Below are positions 9,485 to 20,840 of a stretch of DNA of 28,384 nucleotides, in pieces. A model generated the notes under the pieces. The model made no database searches, was not told where the DNA came from, and saw nothing but the letters and a program-made list of their open reading frames with translations. Within the stretch, counting starts at the first letter, position 1. The number at the start of each line of letters is the position of its first letter. The stretch covers positions 1 to 28,384 of the forward strand of contig JANDJZ010000626.1 in the NCBI GenBank assembly GCA_027943245.1, read 5' to 3'. Both the position numbers and the translations under genes were made by a program. The DNA comes from Acanthamoeba sp. SK_2022b (lineage: Eukaryota > Discosea > Longamoebia > Acanthamoebidae).

Positions 9485-11767
9485 ATGAGGGGTCTACTTA
9501 TCACCCTCGTTGTGGTGATTGGGCTTCTGGCCTTGGGCGGGCGCAGCGCGTCAGCACCCATTCCTGGCTTCCGTCCGCCTGCGGTACCGCTCGTGTTGAT
9601 GGACCCCTACATGAACGTGTGGCTCCGCGGCACCAACCTCACCGACACGTGGGCCACGTAAGTCCCTTTCTTTCTAACCCCCCCCCCCCTCCCTCCGATA
9701 CCCAACGTTATTTCTTTAATGGTTCGCTATTGGGCCATACAACGTGGTGCTGCAGGTACTGGGACGGGACGGTGAAGGCTCTTGTTGGTGTACGTGTGGA
9801 GCTCGCCCCTCAGCCCTCGGGCCTATATTTTTGAAACATTTTCTGATTGGCTTGTCCGCTATGATCGAGCAGCGGGTCCGCATCGACGGGACAGCCTACC
9901 GCTTCATGGGCCCTCAGGGCGAGGCCGGCGGCTCTCTGCCCCAACCTATCCAACAGCTTTCCAGCACCGTACCTTATTCTTACGCTTGTCTCACATCCTG
10001 GCTATCGCACTGGTGTGTGTTGCATTCCATGCATTGTTGGTGAAATGCCTAACACGAACGCCCATGTGCACCTGTTGTGCAGGTCTACCCGACCCAGACC
10101 GTCTTCACGTTTGGCGCGCAGGGTGTAGAGCTCACGGTTACCTTCACCACGCCGCTGCTCACCGACGACCTCGAGGTGATGTCGCGCCCTGTGACCTACC
10201 TCACGTTCTCGGTACAGGCTAGGCTCCATTGCTACCGGCCAAGCGTTGTTTGGGCTTTGCCCTCAAAACTCACCTGCGTGTGTTTGCGGCCAGGTTCGCT
10301 CCACGGACAGGGCTGCGCACCGGGTGGAGCTGTATTATGACAACACCGCCGAGTGGTGCGTCAACACGGTCGACCAGTTCGTCGAGTGGAAGCGCTTCAC
10401 CGGTACGCGCGCCGGTTCAACCACCTCTCCCTCCCCAAATGTGCGGCCCAAAAGGGTGCCTGACACCGGTTTGGTCACCAATCAGATTCGAGGTCACTGG
10501 CGGTCATGCGCATGGGCACGTCGGCCCAGCCCATCCTGAAGAGGGTAGGGCCACCGCCGTCGCAGCGACTACTCTGTAATTTATTATGATTTTCCCTTGG
10601 ATTCTCAAACAGCTCCTGATGTGGTTGGTTGATTGGTTTGTTGTGTCCGCAGTCTGGCGACGGCGTGGGCATCGACTGGGGCTACGTCTACGTCGCCACG
10701 GAGAGGTCTGACCCGAAGCTGCAGACCGTCATCACCGGCGCGATCGAGTCCCGCAACCAGTTCATCAGCTCCGGGTTCGTGCCCTCCCCTCTCAACCGTC
10801 GCACAAACTCCCCGTGTCTCACGTCACACGACACGGTCGACGCGGTGCGCAGCGCTCTGCCGAACAACGACGACACCCGCATGCCGCGCGCCGCCAGCGA
10901 CGACTGGCCGGTGATGGCCGTTCGGTGGTCGCTCACCACGGGGCCCTCGGGCGAATCCGTCAGCCGGTACCTCATGCTGGCCTACGACGACCGCTACTCG
11001 ATCATGTGGTTCGGCACCCCGTTCCCGCCCTACTGGAACCGCAACATGCGCCCCGACGCCGGTACGCGCCGCTGCCACCACCACTGCCACTACAAGCCAA
11101 GTCGTTCCCGTGCATGCAATCAATCGCGATTGGATGGGGCTGTGCGTGTAGTTGAGCTGCTGGAGACGGCTGCCCATGACTACACCAAGATTCTCACTCG
11201 CTGCGCCGCCTTCGATCGCTCGCTCGTCAACGTACAGCCACAACACCACCGCCGCCGCCACCCATCACCCACCTACCACAACGCAAACATGCGGTGTATG
11301 TGTGTAGGAGCTGGAGCAGGCGGGAGGCCAGAAGTACGCCACGATCGCCGCGCTGGCCTACCGCCAGTGCGTCGGCGGGACCAAGCTGGTGTGGAACACC
11401 AAGGAGAACAAGCTGTGGTACTTCATGAAGGAGATCTCGTCCGACGGCGACCTGTCGACTGTCGACGTCATCTACCCGGCCTCGCCCTTCTTCCTCCACT
11501 TCAGCCCCGAGCTGCTGCGGCTCCTGCTCGTTCCGCTGCTCGAGTACGCCAACAACGAGACCTCGGTCCTCTACAACTTCCCGTGGGCGCCCCACCACCT
11601 CGTACTGCCCCCCCTCCCCCCATCTCTTGTCACTCGCATGCTCAGCATGCTTGTCCGCGTAGGGCGAATACCCGATTGGCTACATTCTGCCCAAGGACCA
11701 GGAGAACATGTACGAGCGCGTTGCCCGCCGCCTGTCGTGCGATGGTTGAGACGGGCACTCACGATCA

Positions 11768-11803
<36 letters not shown>

Positions 11804-11809
11804 TGTGTG

Positions 11810-11859
<50 letters not shown>

Positions 11860-13174
11860 TGCAGGCCGGTGGAGGAGACGGGGAATCTGTTCATGATGAT
11901 CCTCGGCATTGTCCAGCGCCAGAAGAACGAACTGACCTGGCTGTTCCCCCACTACTCGGTTCGTCCACCGACCATGTCTCACGCGGCAGCATGCAGCATG
12001 TCTCATCGTCATGGTGGCCGTGGTCCGCATCGTCTTGTTGTTGGTGTTATGGTTGTCGAGTGTAGAAGTTGCTGGAGATGTGGGCTGGCTACCTGGTCTC
12101 TTCGCTGCCTGATCCCGGCAACCAGCTCTGCACGGACGACTTTGAAGGCGTACGCCCCGCCTCTCATCATCATCATCATCATCGTCGTCGTCATCATCAT
12201 CATCATCATCCCATCTCTTTGCTTCCATGACCGTTCTTTCTCATCCTCATTTTCATCACCCTCATCATCTCTGTTGTTCGTCACCAGCCCTCGCCTCACA
12301 ACGCCAACCTGGCGGCCAAGGGCGTCGTCGGCCTGTCGGCCTACGCCAAGATCCTGGAGATCGCCGGCAACACCACCGTACGTCACCTTGCGCCAGCCTC
12401 TATTTCTCTCTTCTAATCCAACTCCACGCCCGTGTGCGTGTGTGCGTGTGTGCGTGCGTGTGAGGATGTGCACAGGGAGCGTTCTACTACCAAAGGCTGG
12501 CGGACAAGTTTATGTCGCAGTGGATGCAACTGGCCGCGACGAACGCTACGGGCGTGCCTCACTATAAGCTCGAGTACGACATCGCCGAGAGTTGGTCCCT
12601 CAAAGTACTCGAGCCGCCTCATCGCCCGTTGGTGCACTGCGCGGTGGCCGTCGTTCACACGACACTTGTAGTAACACACAACACTTGTAGTACAACATCG
12701 CCTACCAGAAGTTCGTGGGGCTCGACGTCTTCCCGCAGTCGGTCATCAACACCGAGCTCAACTACTACATGAAGCAGATGAACACCTATGGCGTCCCCCT
12801 CGACGTCAGGAGGTATGCCATTCTCTTTCTTGTTTGTGCAGTACGTGTCGACACGCTCTGATACGTGCATTCCTTGCATACTTGGTCTGTGTGTTGGTGT
12901 CTGCCCCAGCGACTTCACGAAGCTTGACTGGGAGTCGTGGGTGGGCGCCATGTCGGACAACAAGGACGACTGGACCAGCATCATCGACAGGATCTACCTG
13001 TTCGCCGACACCACGCCCGATCGCATCCCGCTCACCGACTGGTACTGGACCTCCACCGGTCGCTTCCGCGGGTTCATCGCCCGTCCGGTCCTCGGCGCCG
13101 TCTACGCCAAGCTCCTGCTCCACCAACAACAGCCGCACCAGTCACCGGCTCGCCACTCCCCGCTACATATGTAG
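9485..13174 (+). CDS. gtaA: Secreted glutaminase A (GtaA family, DUF4965/DUF1793)
   Basis: Seventeen exons join in phase to 711 aa: 9485-9657, 9756-9789, 9873-9968, 10083-10211, 10294-10402, 10486-10544, 10653-10774, 10853-11061, 11152-11231, 11308-11601, 11663-11709, 11865-11958, 12066-12149, 12288-12377, 12476-12604, 12691-12812, 12910-13174. GtaA enzymes hydrolyse L-glutamine to glutamate and ammonia outside the cell. The N-terminus (MRGLLITLVVVIGLLALGG) is a clear signal peptide. Family landmarks follow in order: PAVPLVLMDPYMNVWL, VRIDGTAYRFMGP, LPNNDDTR, the NLAAKG segment preceded by GPSPHNA, ENMPVEETGNLF, and the C-terminal WYWTSTGRFRGFIARPVLG. Length matches fungal members (about 690). 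All splice sites are GT-AG. Two Asn-X-Thr sites (NETS, NATG) fit glycosylation. The tail after residue 695 (HQQQPHQSPARH) is low complexity. A CT/GT repeat fills intron 11. Confidence 0.93.
11768..11858. repeat. (CT)n(GT)n compound microsatellite in glutaminase intron 11
   Basis: CT run followed by an interrupted GT run that ends 6 nt before the acceptor (GATGCAG). Confidence 0.95.
12164..12210. repeat. (CAT)n trinucleotide repeat in glutaminase intron 13
   Basis: Imperfect CAT/CGT repeat, wholly intronic. Confidence 0.85.
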
Positions 13175-13529
13175 ACAACACACTTGTAGGGGAGCTTGCC
13201 CCGTTGGAGAACAGGTGGTTGGAGAAATGGGGTAGATCACTTCTAGGGGTAAAGGTAGCTCGAACATGGTGTGTGGTCGAACCACAGGGCAACCTCAGTG
13301 GGATAAAAGCCCTTAGAGCGTGATGCGTACTTCCTCCGTCTCCACATTTGTCATCACTCCACAATTGAAATAAACCAGATCTTCATTACTTCAGTTGTCG
13401 TAAGTCCTGCGAAACAGTCGTTTACTGAGTATGGGTGTACGATTTGGGATGCTCATGCTCTGGCCGCTACTGATGAATGAAAGGTGATTAAGAGTTCTTG
13501 GCAAGTGATTGGCGGCATGAGCTAGCTTC
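13175..13529. other. Convergent 3' region between glutaminase and F-box genes
   Basis: 355 bp between two stop codons. An AATAAA hexamer at 13369-13374 could serve the plus-strand gene. No open frame with recognisable content. Confidence 0.5.
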
Positions 13530-14227
13530 TTACCTACGTAGTCCACGTAGGTAGAGGGGAATGCCCGGCTGCAGCTGCTTCCAATCCCAGTTTTTCTTCA
13601 AGAAGAGCTTTACGCCAGGCTCTAGGTAGTGAGTTAGCCATCGTGATGAGGGGACGTCTCACAAGATCGCGTGCTACAACCTTTCACCCGAGGGTGCTTA
13701 TCACCCAATTGGGCTACCACGTCTTCCAGAGTTTGCCTGCCGCTCATCTGCCACTCCTCTGGGCGATAGCTCAACCCAGACACCAACACCGTGTACTCTG
13801 CACGAACTTTGCATCAGCACTTGCCGCGTGGCGGGTGGAAGGCGAAGGGACAAGTACTCTCCACACATTGCCGAAGGTGAGCTCGCCACGTTGGCTTTTC
13901 CCGATCAGCCGAGTGAAGCGACTCAGGCAACGTCTGCAAGCACCACCTTTTCCTGTGGCCACCTTGGTCAGAGTGTCAGAGTGCAAGACCAGGACGGAGG
14001 AACATGGGTGGGCACCAGAAAGACTCGTCGGACTCAATAATGGAACGCCAGGATCGACAGACGCCCAATACAGACAGTATACTGGTGGCGGGTACAAAGC
14101 TCAGCACGTGGGTAACCATCTCCAGCGGCAGACGGTCGAAGGCAGACTTGCCTTTGTGCTTGGGCGCCTTTGGCCGTCTTCTGGCGGCGATACGCTGCTT
14201 CACTCGTGGCTTGCTGTTCCTACCCAT
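13530..14227 (-). CDS. Small F-box protein
   Basis: The first exon (13996-14227) encodes a basic N-terminus (MGRNSKPRVKQRIAARRRPK) and then a textbook F-box at residues 30-70: FDRLPLEMVTHVLSFV, then LGVCRSWRSIIESDESFW. F-box proteins recruit substrates to SCF ubiquitin ligases through Skp1. Downstream exons are tentative: 13867-13952, 13681-13795 and 13530-13621 keep phase and give 174 aa. The last exon (EPGVKLFLKKNWDWKQLQPG, then IPLYLRG) reads well and its 59-bp intron has a good branch-like CTAAC. The junction between the second and third exons (acceptor CAGAG) is the weakest. No Kelch, WD or LRR substrate-binding repeats are visible, so the target is unknown. The start codon is 91 bp from the divergent acyl-CoA synthetase start. 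Confidence 0.72.
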
Positions 14228-14318
14228 GTTTGGTGTCCTTATTGGCGGCAAACGAACAAATGCAAGCAACACTGGGGTATTGTTTATTGCATACTAGATA
14301 AAAAACCAACCCCCAACA
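14228..14318. promoter_or_regulatory. Very short bidirectional promoter (F-box / acyl-CoA synthetase)
   Basis: Only 91 bp separate the two divergent ATGs. It contains one inverted CCAAT box (ATTGG near 14240) and an AT-rich half toward the synthetase. Both core promoters must lie here, or transcription starts inside the opposite gene. Confidence 0.5.
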
Positions 14319-16024
14319 ATGGCCGCCACCAACGCCAAAACGTCAACGCCTCACGCTCTGTTTGCTCGTGCGGCCGAGTTTCCCGACGCCCCCTCCTACC
14401 ATGCCAAAGTAGGCGACACCTGGAAGGTAAGGCCCATAACCCAAGTTCGTTTTATCTCGCCAACCTTTATCTTAAGATTTAAAAAAATGTTTTTATGTAT
14501 TACAGTGCTACTCGTGGTCCGAGTTCGCCAGCCTGGTGAGGCAGGTCGCCAAGAGCCTCATCGCCCTGGGCTTACGGCCGCTCGACAAGACCTGCATCCT
14601 CTCCAACACTCGCCTGGTTGGTCGCCCACGCGTCCCGCTTTTCTTGTTGTGGCCTCGCTTGGGTGCACTGACGATGGGTGGGCCCACCACACGAAACAGG
14701 AATGGGTGGCGGCCGATGTCGGTGCCATGGCCGCTGGCGGAGTGCCCAGCGGCATCTACCACACCTCCTCCCCCAAGGCACGCCCTCTTTCTCGCTCTCG
14801 TGTGTCATTGCGCTGGCGGTGGTGTGTTGTGTGCGTGTGTTAGCATGTGATGTTAATGTAATAGAATCTAAACTCGGGTTATGTTCGTCAAACAGGAGGT
14901 GGCCTACATCATCAACCATAGCGAATCGGCCATCGCATTCGTTGAGGATAGGTACCGGCAGCGCAACTTGCGTGACTCGCATTCCAATCGTTATTGCATT
15001 TTCAATTTTTTTTTATTCATTTTTGATTATTTTTACAGAGCCCAGTTCGCCAAGGTGGAGGCCGAGAAGGAGCACTTGCCCCTGCTCAAGCACATCGTCA
15101 TCTTCAATGGCGAGAACGTGGGTGCGTATGTGCGGCGTGGTCGTGTGTGAGTAGTGGTTCGATCTGACAGGTGCAAACCCTTGGGGGAGGGGAGAACAGA
15201 GAGTCCGCTGGCCATGTCGTGGGCGACATTCCTGAGCAGGGGCGCCGACGTGACCGACGACGCGGTCGAGGCACGGCTCAACAGCCTCGAGCCCACCCAA
15301 TGCGCCACCATGATCTACACCTCCGGGTATGATGACGTCACGCACGTGTACGCGTGTGGTTGGCGCACGCACACGCACGCACGCGTGTGCTCACGTGCGA
15401 TGGACTGCGTCCACAGGACGACGGGGCCTCCCAAGGCGGTGATGTTGTCGCACGAGAACCTGGTGTGGACCGCCCACGCCGCGTCGTCGGTGTTCAAGGC
15501 GCAGGAGGGCGACTGCTGCGTGGCATTCCTGCCGCTCTCCCACATCGCCGAGCAGATGTTCACCATCCACATCCCTCCCGTCTCGGGCCACCAGGCACCC
15601 CTCCTCTTTCGTCTTCGCTTTTCTTCGTTCTATTTTTAAATTTCGTTTTCGTTTTCTTTCTTTTTCGTTTTCGTTCCGCTCTTCGCCCTTACCTTTGGTG
15701 GCGCGGGGGGGCCGAATCTAGGTCCATTTTGTTGAGAGTTTGGAGAAGCTGGTGCCCACCCTCAAGGAGGTCCAGCCCACTCTCCTCTTCTCTCCACCCA
15801 GGTACACGTCCATGTTTGAGCGTGTGTGCGCGCGTGTGCGTGAGAGATTGATTAATTGATTGGTGGCGGTGGCGGATAGAATTTACGAGAAGCTGAGCCT
15901 GGCGTTGACCGCCAAGCTTCCGCCCGGCGCCAAGCCCGACCAGCTCCCCGCCCAAGTCAAGCAATCCCTCATCGAAGCTGTCGGCCTCAGCCGAGGTACA
16001 CACACACACACACACACACACACG

Positions 16025-16097
<73 letters not shown>

Positions 16098-16594
16098 CGA
16101 CGGCTGCTAAGTCGTGGTTGGTTGCGCCCGCTAGCCCGCTGGGCGGTGGTGGGCGCGGCGCCCATCTCGCCGGACGTGCTCCGCTTCTTCGCCGACCTGG
16201 GCCTCTCCATCTGGGAGATCTACGGCCAATCGGAGGTGAGCTGCTGCTCCTCGCCCCCCCCCCCACTCTTTCCCACCTGCCCTCACACACGCCGGCGTGC
16301 GTGTATTTACGTCGACATAGGGCTGCGGTCCCACGTCGTTCAACGTGCCCGGAAAGATCAAAATTGGTGCGCGCGCGTGTGCATGCGCGTGCCCTGGCCA
16401 GGGCGCGCCGACGACGCTGGAATGTGTCGACGTAAAAGCGTGGAAGCGCCGTTCCTCACGTGCGCGTCGCGTGGGGTTTGTCGCACAGGATCGGCGGGCA
16501 CGCCGTTCCCCGGCCTGGAGGTGGTCATCGCCGATGACGGCGAGATTCTCGTAAAGGGACCCAACGTCTTCGCCGGCTACTACAAGGTACACAC

Positions 16595-16656
<62 letters not shown>

Positions 16657-17078
16657 GCGCACACACACGCGCGCGCGCGGAACGCACTAATTCGGACGGT
16701 TGTCGACAGGACGCGGCGGCGACGGAGGCCGCGCTGAAGGACGGCTGGCTGTACTCGGGCGACCTGGGCCGGTTCGACGAGGAGGGGTTCCTGCACATCA
16801 CCGGCCGCAAGAAGGACATCATCATCACCGCCGGCGGGAAGAACATCACCCCGGCCAACATCGAGCTCGCCATCAAGGCCCACCCCCTGGCACGCCTCGC
16901 TCTGTGGGCGCGCGCGTAGGGTAATTGGGGAGATTGGGGGGGGGCACTCACGGCGCGTGATTGGTCGGTGGGGCAGGTCGGCGAGGCCGTGGTGATCGGA
17001 GACCGGCGGCCCTACCTCGTCGCGCTCGTCACACTCGACGTCGACGTTGCTGCGGCCAAGGCCAGGGAAAAGGTGAGG

Positions 17079-17142
<64 letters not shown>

Positions 17143-17518
17143 CTCTAACGTGGTGATGATGTCATATTTGGGGGGGCAACGTAGGGAGTGACGCCGGCCG
17201 AGTTCGCTGCGGACGCGGGAGTGCGTGCGTTGATCGAGGCGCACATCGAGACCGTCAACGCCGACCTGGCGCAGGTGGAGACCATCAAGCGATTCTCCAT
17301 CCTGCCGCACCCGTTCGCCCTCGACAAGGGAGAAGGTAGGGAGCGCCTTCCCTGCTCGCTTGTCTCTGCCTTGGTGTAATCCGACACACGACACACACGA
17401 CACACACACGCATGTAGTGACGCCCACGATGAAGCTGAAGCGCAACGTGATCCACAACAACTACGCTGCGGAAATCGAAGCCATCTACGCCCAGCCCTTC
17501 ACCCGCTCCGACGCCTGA
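14319..17518 (+). CDS. Long-chain fatty-acid CoA ligase (ACSL/ACSBG-like)
   Basis: Sixteen exons join in phase to 569 aa: 14319-14426, 14506-14616, 14700-14777, 14896-14951, 15039-15121, 15200-15326, 15417-15594, 15722-15801, 15880-15995, 16135-16235, 16321-16366, 16489-16586, 16710-16889, 16977-17072, 17185-17335, 17418-17518. The enzyme activates fatty acids with ATP and CoA through an acyl-adenylate. Adenylate-forming motifs: YTSGTTGPPK (185-194), PLSHIAEQM, YGQSE (342-346), GWLYSGDLG (406-414), and GRKKDIIITAGGKN (426-439) with the conserved Lys region. The size is at the short end for the family and there is no signal peptide or obvious membrane anchor. Introns 3, 7 and 13 use GC donors (GCACGC, GCACCC, GCACGC). 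Each is required by alignment to the family, and no in-phase GT alternative fits. Introns 9, 12 and 14 hold long CA repeats immediately after the donor. Confidence 0.95.
15999..16096. repeat. (CA)n microsatellite in acyl-CoA synthetase intron 9
   Basis: Nearly pure CA run starting 2-3 nt inside the intron, directly extending the GTACAC donor; interrupted by CACG near 16021. Confidence 0.95.
16590..16655. repeat. (CA)n microsatellite in acyl-CoA synthetase intron 12
   Basis: CA run continuing the GTACAC donor after AAG; followed by a short CG-rich alternating tract. Confidence 0.95.
17080..17141. repeat. (CA)n microsatellite in acyl-CoA synthetase intron 14
   Basis: Pure CA run starting 7 nt after the GTGAGG donor. 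Confidence 0.95.
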
Positions 17519-17602
17519 AGCGATGCAGCTGCTCGTGCGTTACCGTTGTCGGGCGTGCATTTTTGTTTAAGATTATTTTTAAAAAAAATCATCGTAAATT
17601 AA

Positions 17603-18937
17603 TTAGTTTTTTAATTGGTCCTCGGCGAGGAGGGCATCAGCGGAGGCGCGCAGCTCGGCGGCCCGCTTCTCCAACAGCGCTTTGGCCTCATCGATCACCC
17701 GCTGGGCCAGCCTATAACCGTGTTAGCCCAGTAGCCACGCACACTCACACGCGTGCACACAAGAAGATGTTGAGAGTGGGCGTACTCGATCGAGAAGTGG
17801 GGGCCGAGGCCAGCCCGGGCGACCAGCTCGTCCGCTCCCGCCTGCGCGATGGCGCGCGGGGACTGGTAGCCTGTCATCGGAGTTAAACACAAAACAAAAG
17901 AGAAGAGAGCAAAGAACGAAAGTGAAGAGAGCGCCGGGGGGGGGGGCGTGCCGGCTTGGAAGAGGGCGCGGGCGTGGGGTTGCTTGAGCGAGGGCACCTC
18001 GACGAGGGGAACGAGCTCTTCCTTCACCCCGTGGAACAGGCGCGGCACGTACTTGTCCATCAGCACGGCCAGCTCCCACCAGCCCATCTGCTGACAGAAC
18101 ACGCGCGACATGTTCGCGAAGCTCGACGCTGCGCCAGCGCCCCCCCCCCCACACGTCAGCGCTCCTGCCACGCAAAGACGGAGGGGGGGAAGCTCGTGCC
18201 CTTCTGCATGAGCTGTTGGATGGAGCCGCAGTTGACGCGGTGGCGCTCGGCGACGTCGCGGAGGGGCACCTCGCGCACGACGTCGTGGAGGACGAGCGCG
18301 GTGAAGAAGCGCCGGCACACAAAGTCGTGGCGGCGGGCCTCGTCGGTGGTGGCCACCTTGCCCGTGGCCCGCGCCGACAGGTAGCCCTCGTGCACGCCCA
18401 CCGCGCTCCCGATCTCCTGCTTCACCGGCTCAAGCTTCTGGTACCTATTGAACAGCCTGACACACGCGCGTGCGGTCAGTGCATGTGTGTGCGTGTGCGT
18501 GTGCGTGTGTGCGCGCGCGCGTGTGTGTATTACCCCATCCAGTCTGGTGGATCGAGCAGGTTGCCGATGGGAGAGATGAGGTAGCACAGGTGCAGCTCAT
18601 CTGCCAGACAGCGTTGTTAGCGACCGCCGCGTGCGTGTGCGTGCGTGCGTGCGTGTACCGGCTACGATGAGGCGCCTGCGCGCGTTCTCGAGCTCGTCCC
18701 GTATCGTCAACGCCAGCTGCGGCGACAGCCCTGCTCGCTCGCGACGCTCGCGTTGTGAGCACTCCATTTTATGCCCGCAGCGTTTGGTGAGACCAGCGAG
18801 GGGGGAGGAGGCACCTGAACGAGAGCTGGCGAGCGCGAGCGGCGTCGGATCGAGCACTTCGACCTCCCGCTCCACCTCGCCGCCCTTCCCAGTCTGCTCG
18901 GCCACGCACACAGTCAGCCGTGTGCGCGCGCGTGTCG

Positions 18938-19008
<71 letters not shown>

Positions 19009-20008
19009 CATGACGACGACATCGCGTCGCCGCGTGAAGAAGCCCTGGCTCTCGAGCCACGCCACGCCGGCCTCGACCTCCGTGCGCGCCTCGCCCTCGC
19101 CCTCCCACGCCTCGAGCCCGCGCAGCGTGTAGGACATAAACGCGCACAGGTCGTCCGTCGTCGGCGCGTAACGCGAGGCCAGCGCGTCCAGCAGCAGCTT
19201 GTGCAGCGCCTCGCCCCTGTTCGCCACCAAATAAATAATAATAAATAAATCAAATAAAACCATAAATCATTAAATAAATTAAATAAATAAATTGGGCACG
19301 AAACCGGCATTGGCTGAGCGCGGGCGGGATGTCGCCCTGTATGAGGTCGATGCCGCGCTTCTTGTCCTCTTTCTTGATGATGAGGATCGACTCGCCGTAC
19401 TCGTCCAGGCCCGCCTGTCCCGCCCGCCCCGCATTCATCAGCCACGCGCGGCTACCGTACATCACACGCACACGCACACACGCGCGCGCAGGGGGAGTAC
19501 CCGGCCAGCGCGGCCCACCATCTGGAGGTAGCGCCCGCGGGTCAGGAAGGCGTTGCCGGTGAAGGGCGCTCGAATGATGACCCGTCGCGCCGGCAAATTC
19601 ACTCCTGCGCGCCTCCCAAATATTCAGCATGATGAAAAAATCAAATAAATTAAATAATAATTAATTGATAAAAAATTTAACTCGATCGAGCGAGCAGAGG
19701 CGTCGGTACCGGCGGCCAGGGTCGACGTGCACAGCAGGACGTTGATGACGCGCGCGCGGTAGGCCTCCTCTACGATCTCGCGCTCCTCCGTCGTCAGCCC
19801 TGCCACCACCACCACCACCACCCGTCAGCTGCCCCTACTCCGATCGTGTGCGTCCATCGAGCGAGCGAGGCCAGTGAGGGCTCTACCCGAATGGTGGTAG
19901 GCCACGCCGGCCGGGATGGTCGAGGCGAGCAGGGAGTCGACTCCGCTCCCTGAGCTGCGCAGACGCTGCACGACCATTTCCCTCTCCTGCCTGACATGCC
20001 ACCACACA

Positions 20009-20043
<35 letters not shown>

Positions 20044-20463
20044 TTGAGGGAGAGGACTCGCATGCGATGGAGGAGGAGAGGGGGGGAGGCAACCATAGGT
20101 CGGCGTCCGCCGGGGGCAGCGCCAGCGACAGGTTCTTGGCGCAGACCTCGGTCTGGCGCTTCGTGGGGCAGAAGACCAGCACGCTGTGCTGAGGTATGAC
20201 CTGCCCCCGATGACACGCCGACGACGTGCACGTTTGAGCGAATAACCGATCGATCGCACACAGAAAGGCGCGTGGAATCGCTTGTGCTGTGCTGTGCTGT
20301 GCTGTGCTGTGGAGAAGGGAGTCAGTTACCTCGGTGATTAGCGGCAGCATCTGTTCGGCGTCGTGAGGCTCCGGATCCATCCGCCGAAGTCGACGGCCTC
20401 TTTCGTCAAACACATGCGATCCAATCTTTATCTGTTGCCCCCCCCCCCATCCATGAGTCGCAC

Positions 20464-20500
<37 letters not shown>

Positions 20501-20774
20501 CACACAACACACACACGACCAGCGCGCGCGTATGCACAAGATGACACGACACGAAGACGTGCCATTTGGCGGAGGGGAACGGGGCGGAAGTCGGTGGTGT
20601 AGATGGCGGCCCGTAGCCAGCGGCCCACCTGGGGCAGGTTGCCGATGGTGGCCGACATGCCCACGATCTGGGTCGTGGGCGAGAGGTAGAGCACCTTGGA
20701 CAGCAGGTGTTCCAGCGCCGCGCCGCGCTCGCCGTCGCCGATCATATCTGAGATGTGAGAACGCGCGTGCGCAC

Positions 20775-20840
<66 letters not shown>

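Noticed and set aside
10629..12065. 478-codon plus-strand open frame within the glutaminase gene
   Set aside because: It only follows the true frame briefly and then reads introns and a GT repeat; the spliced model explains the same DNA with family matches throughout.
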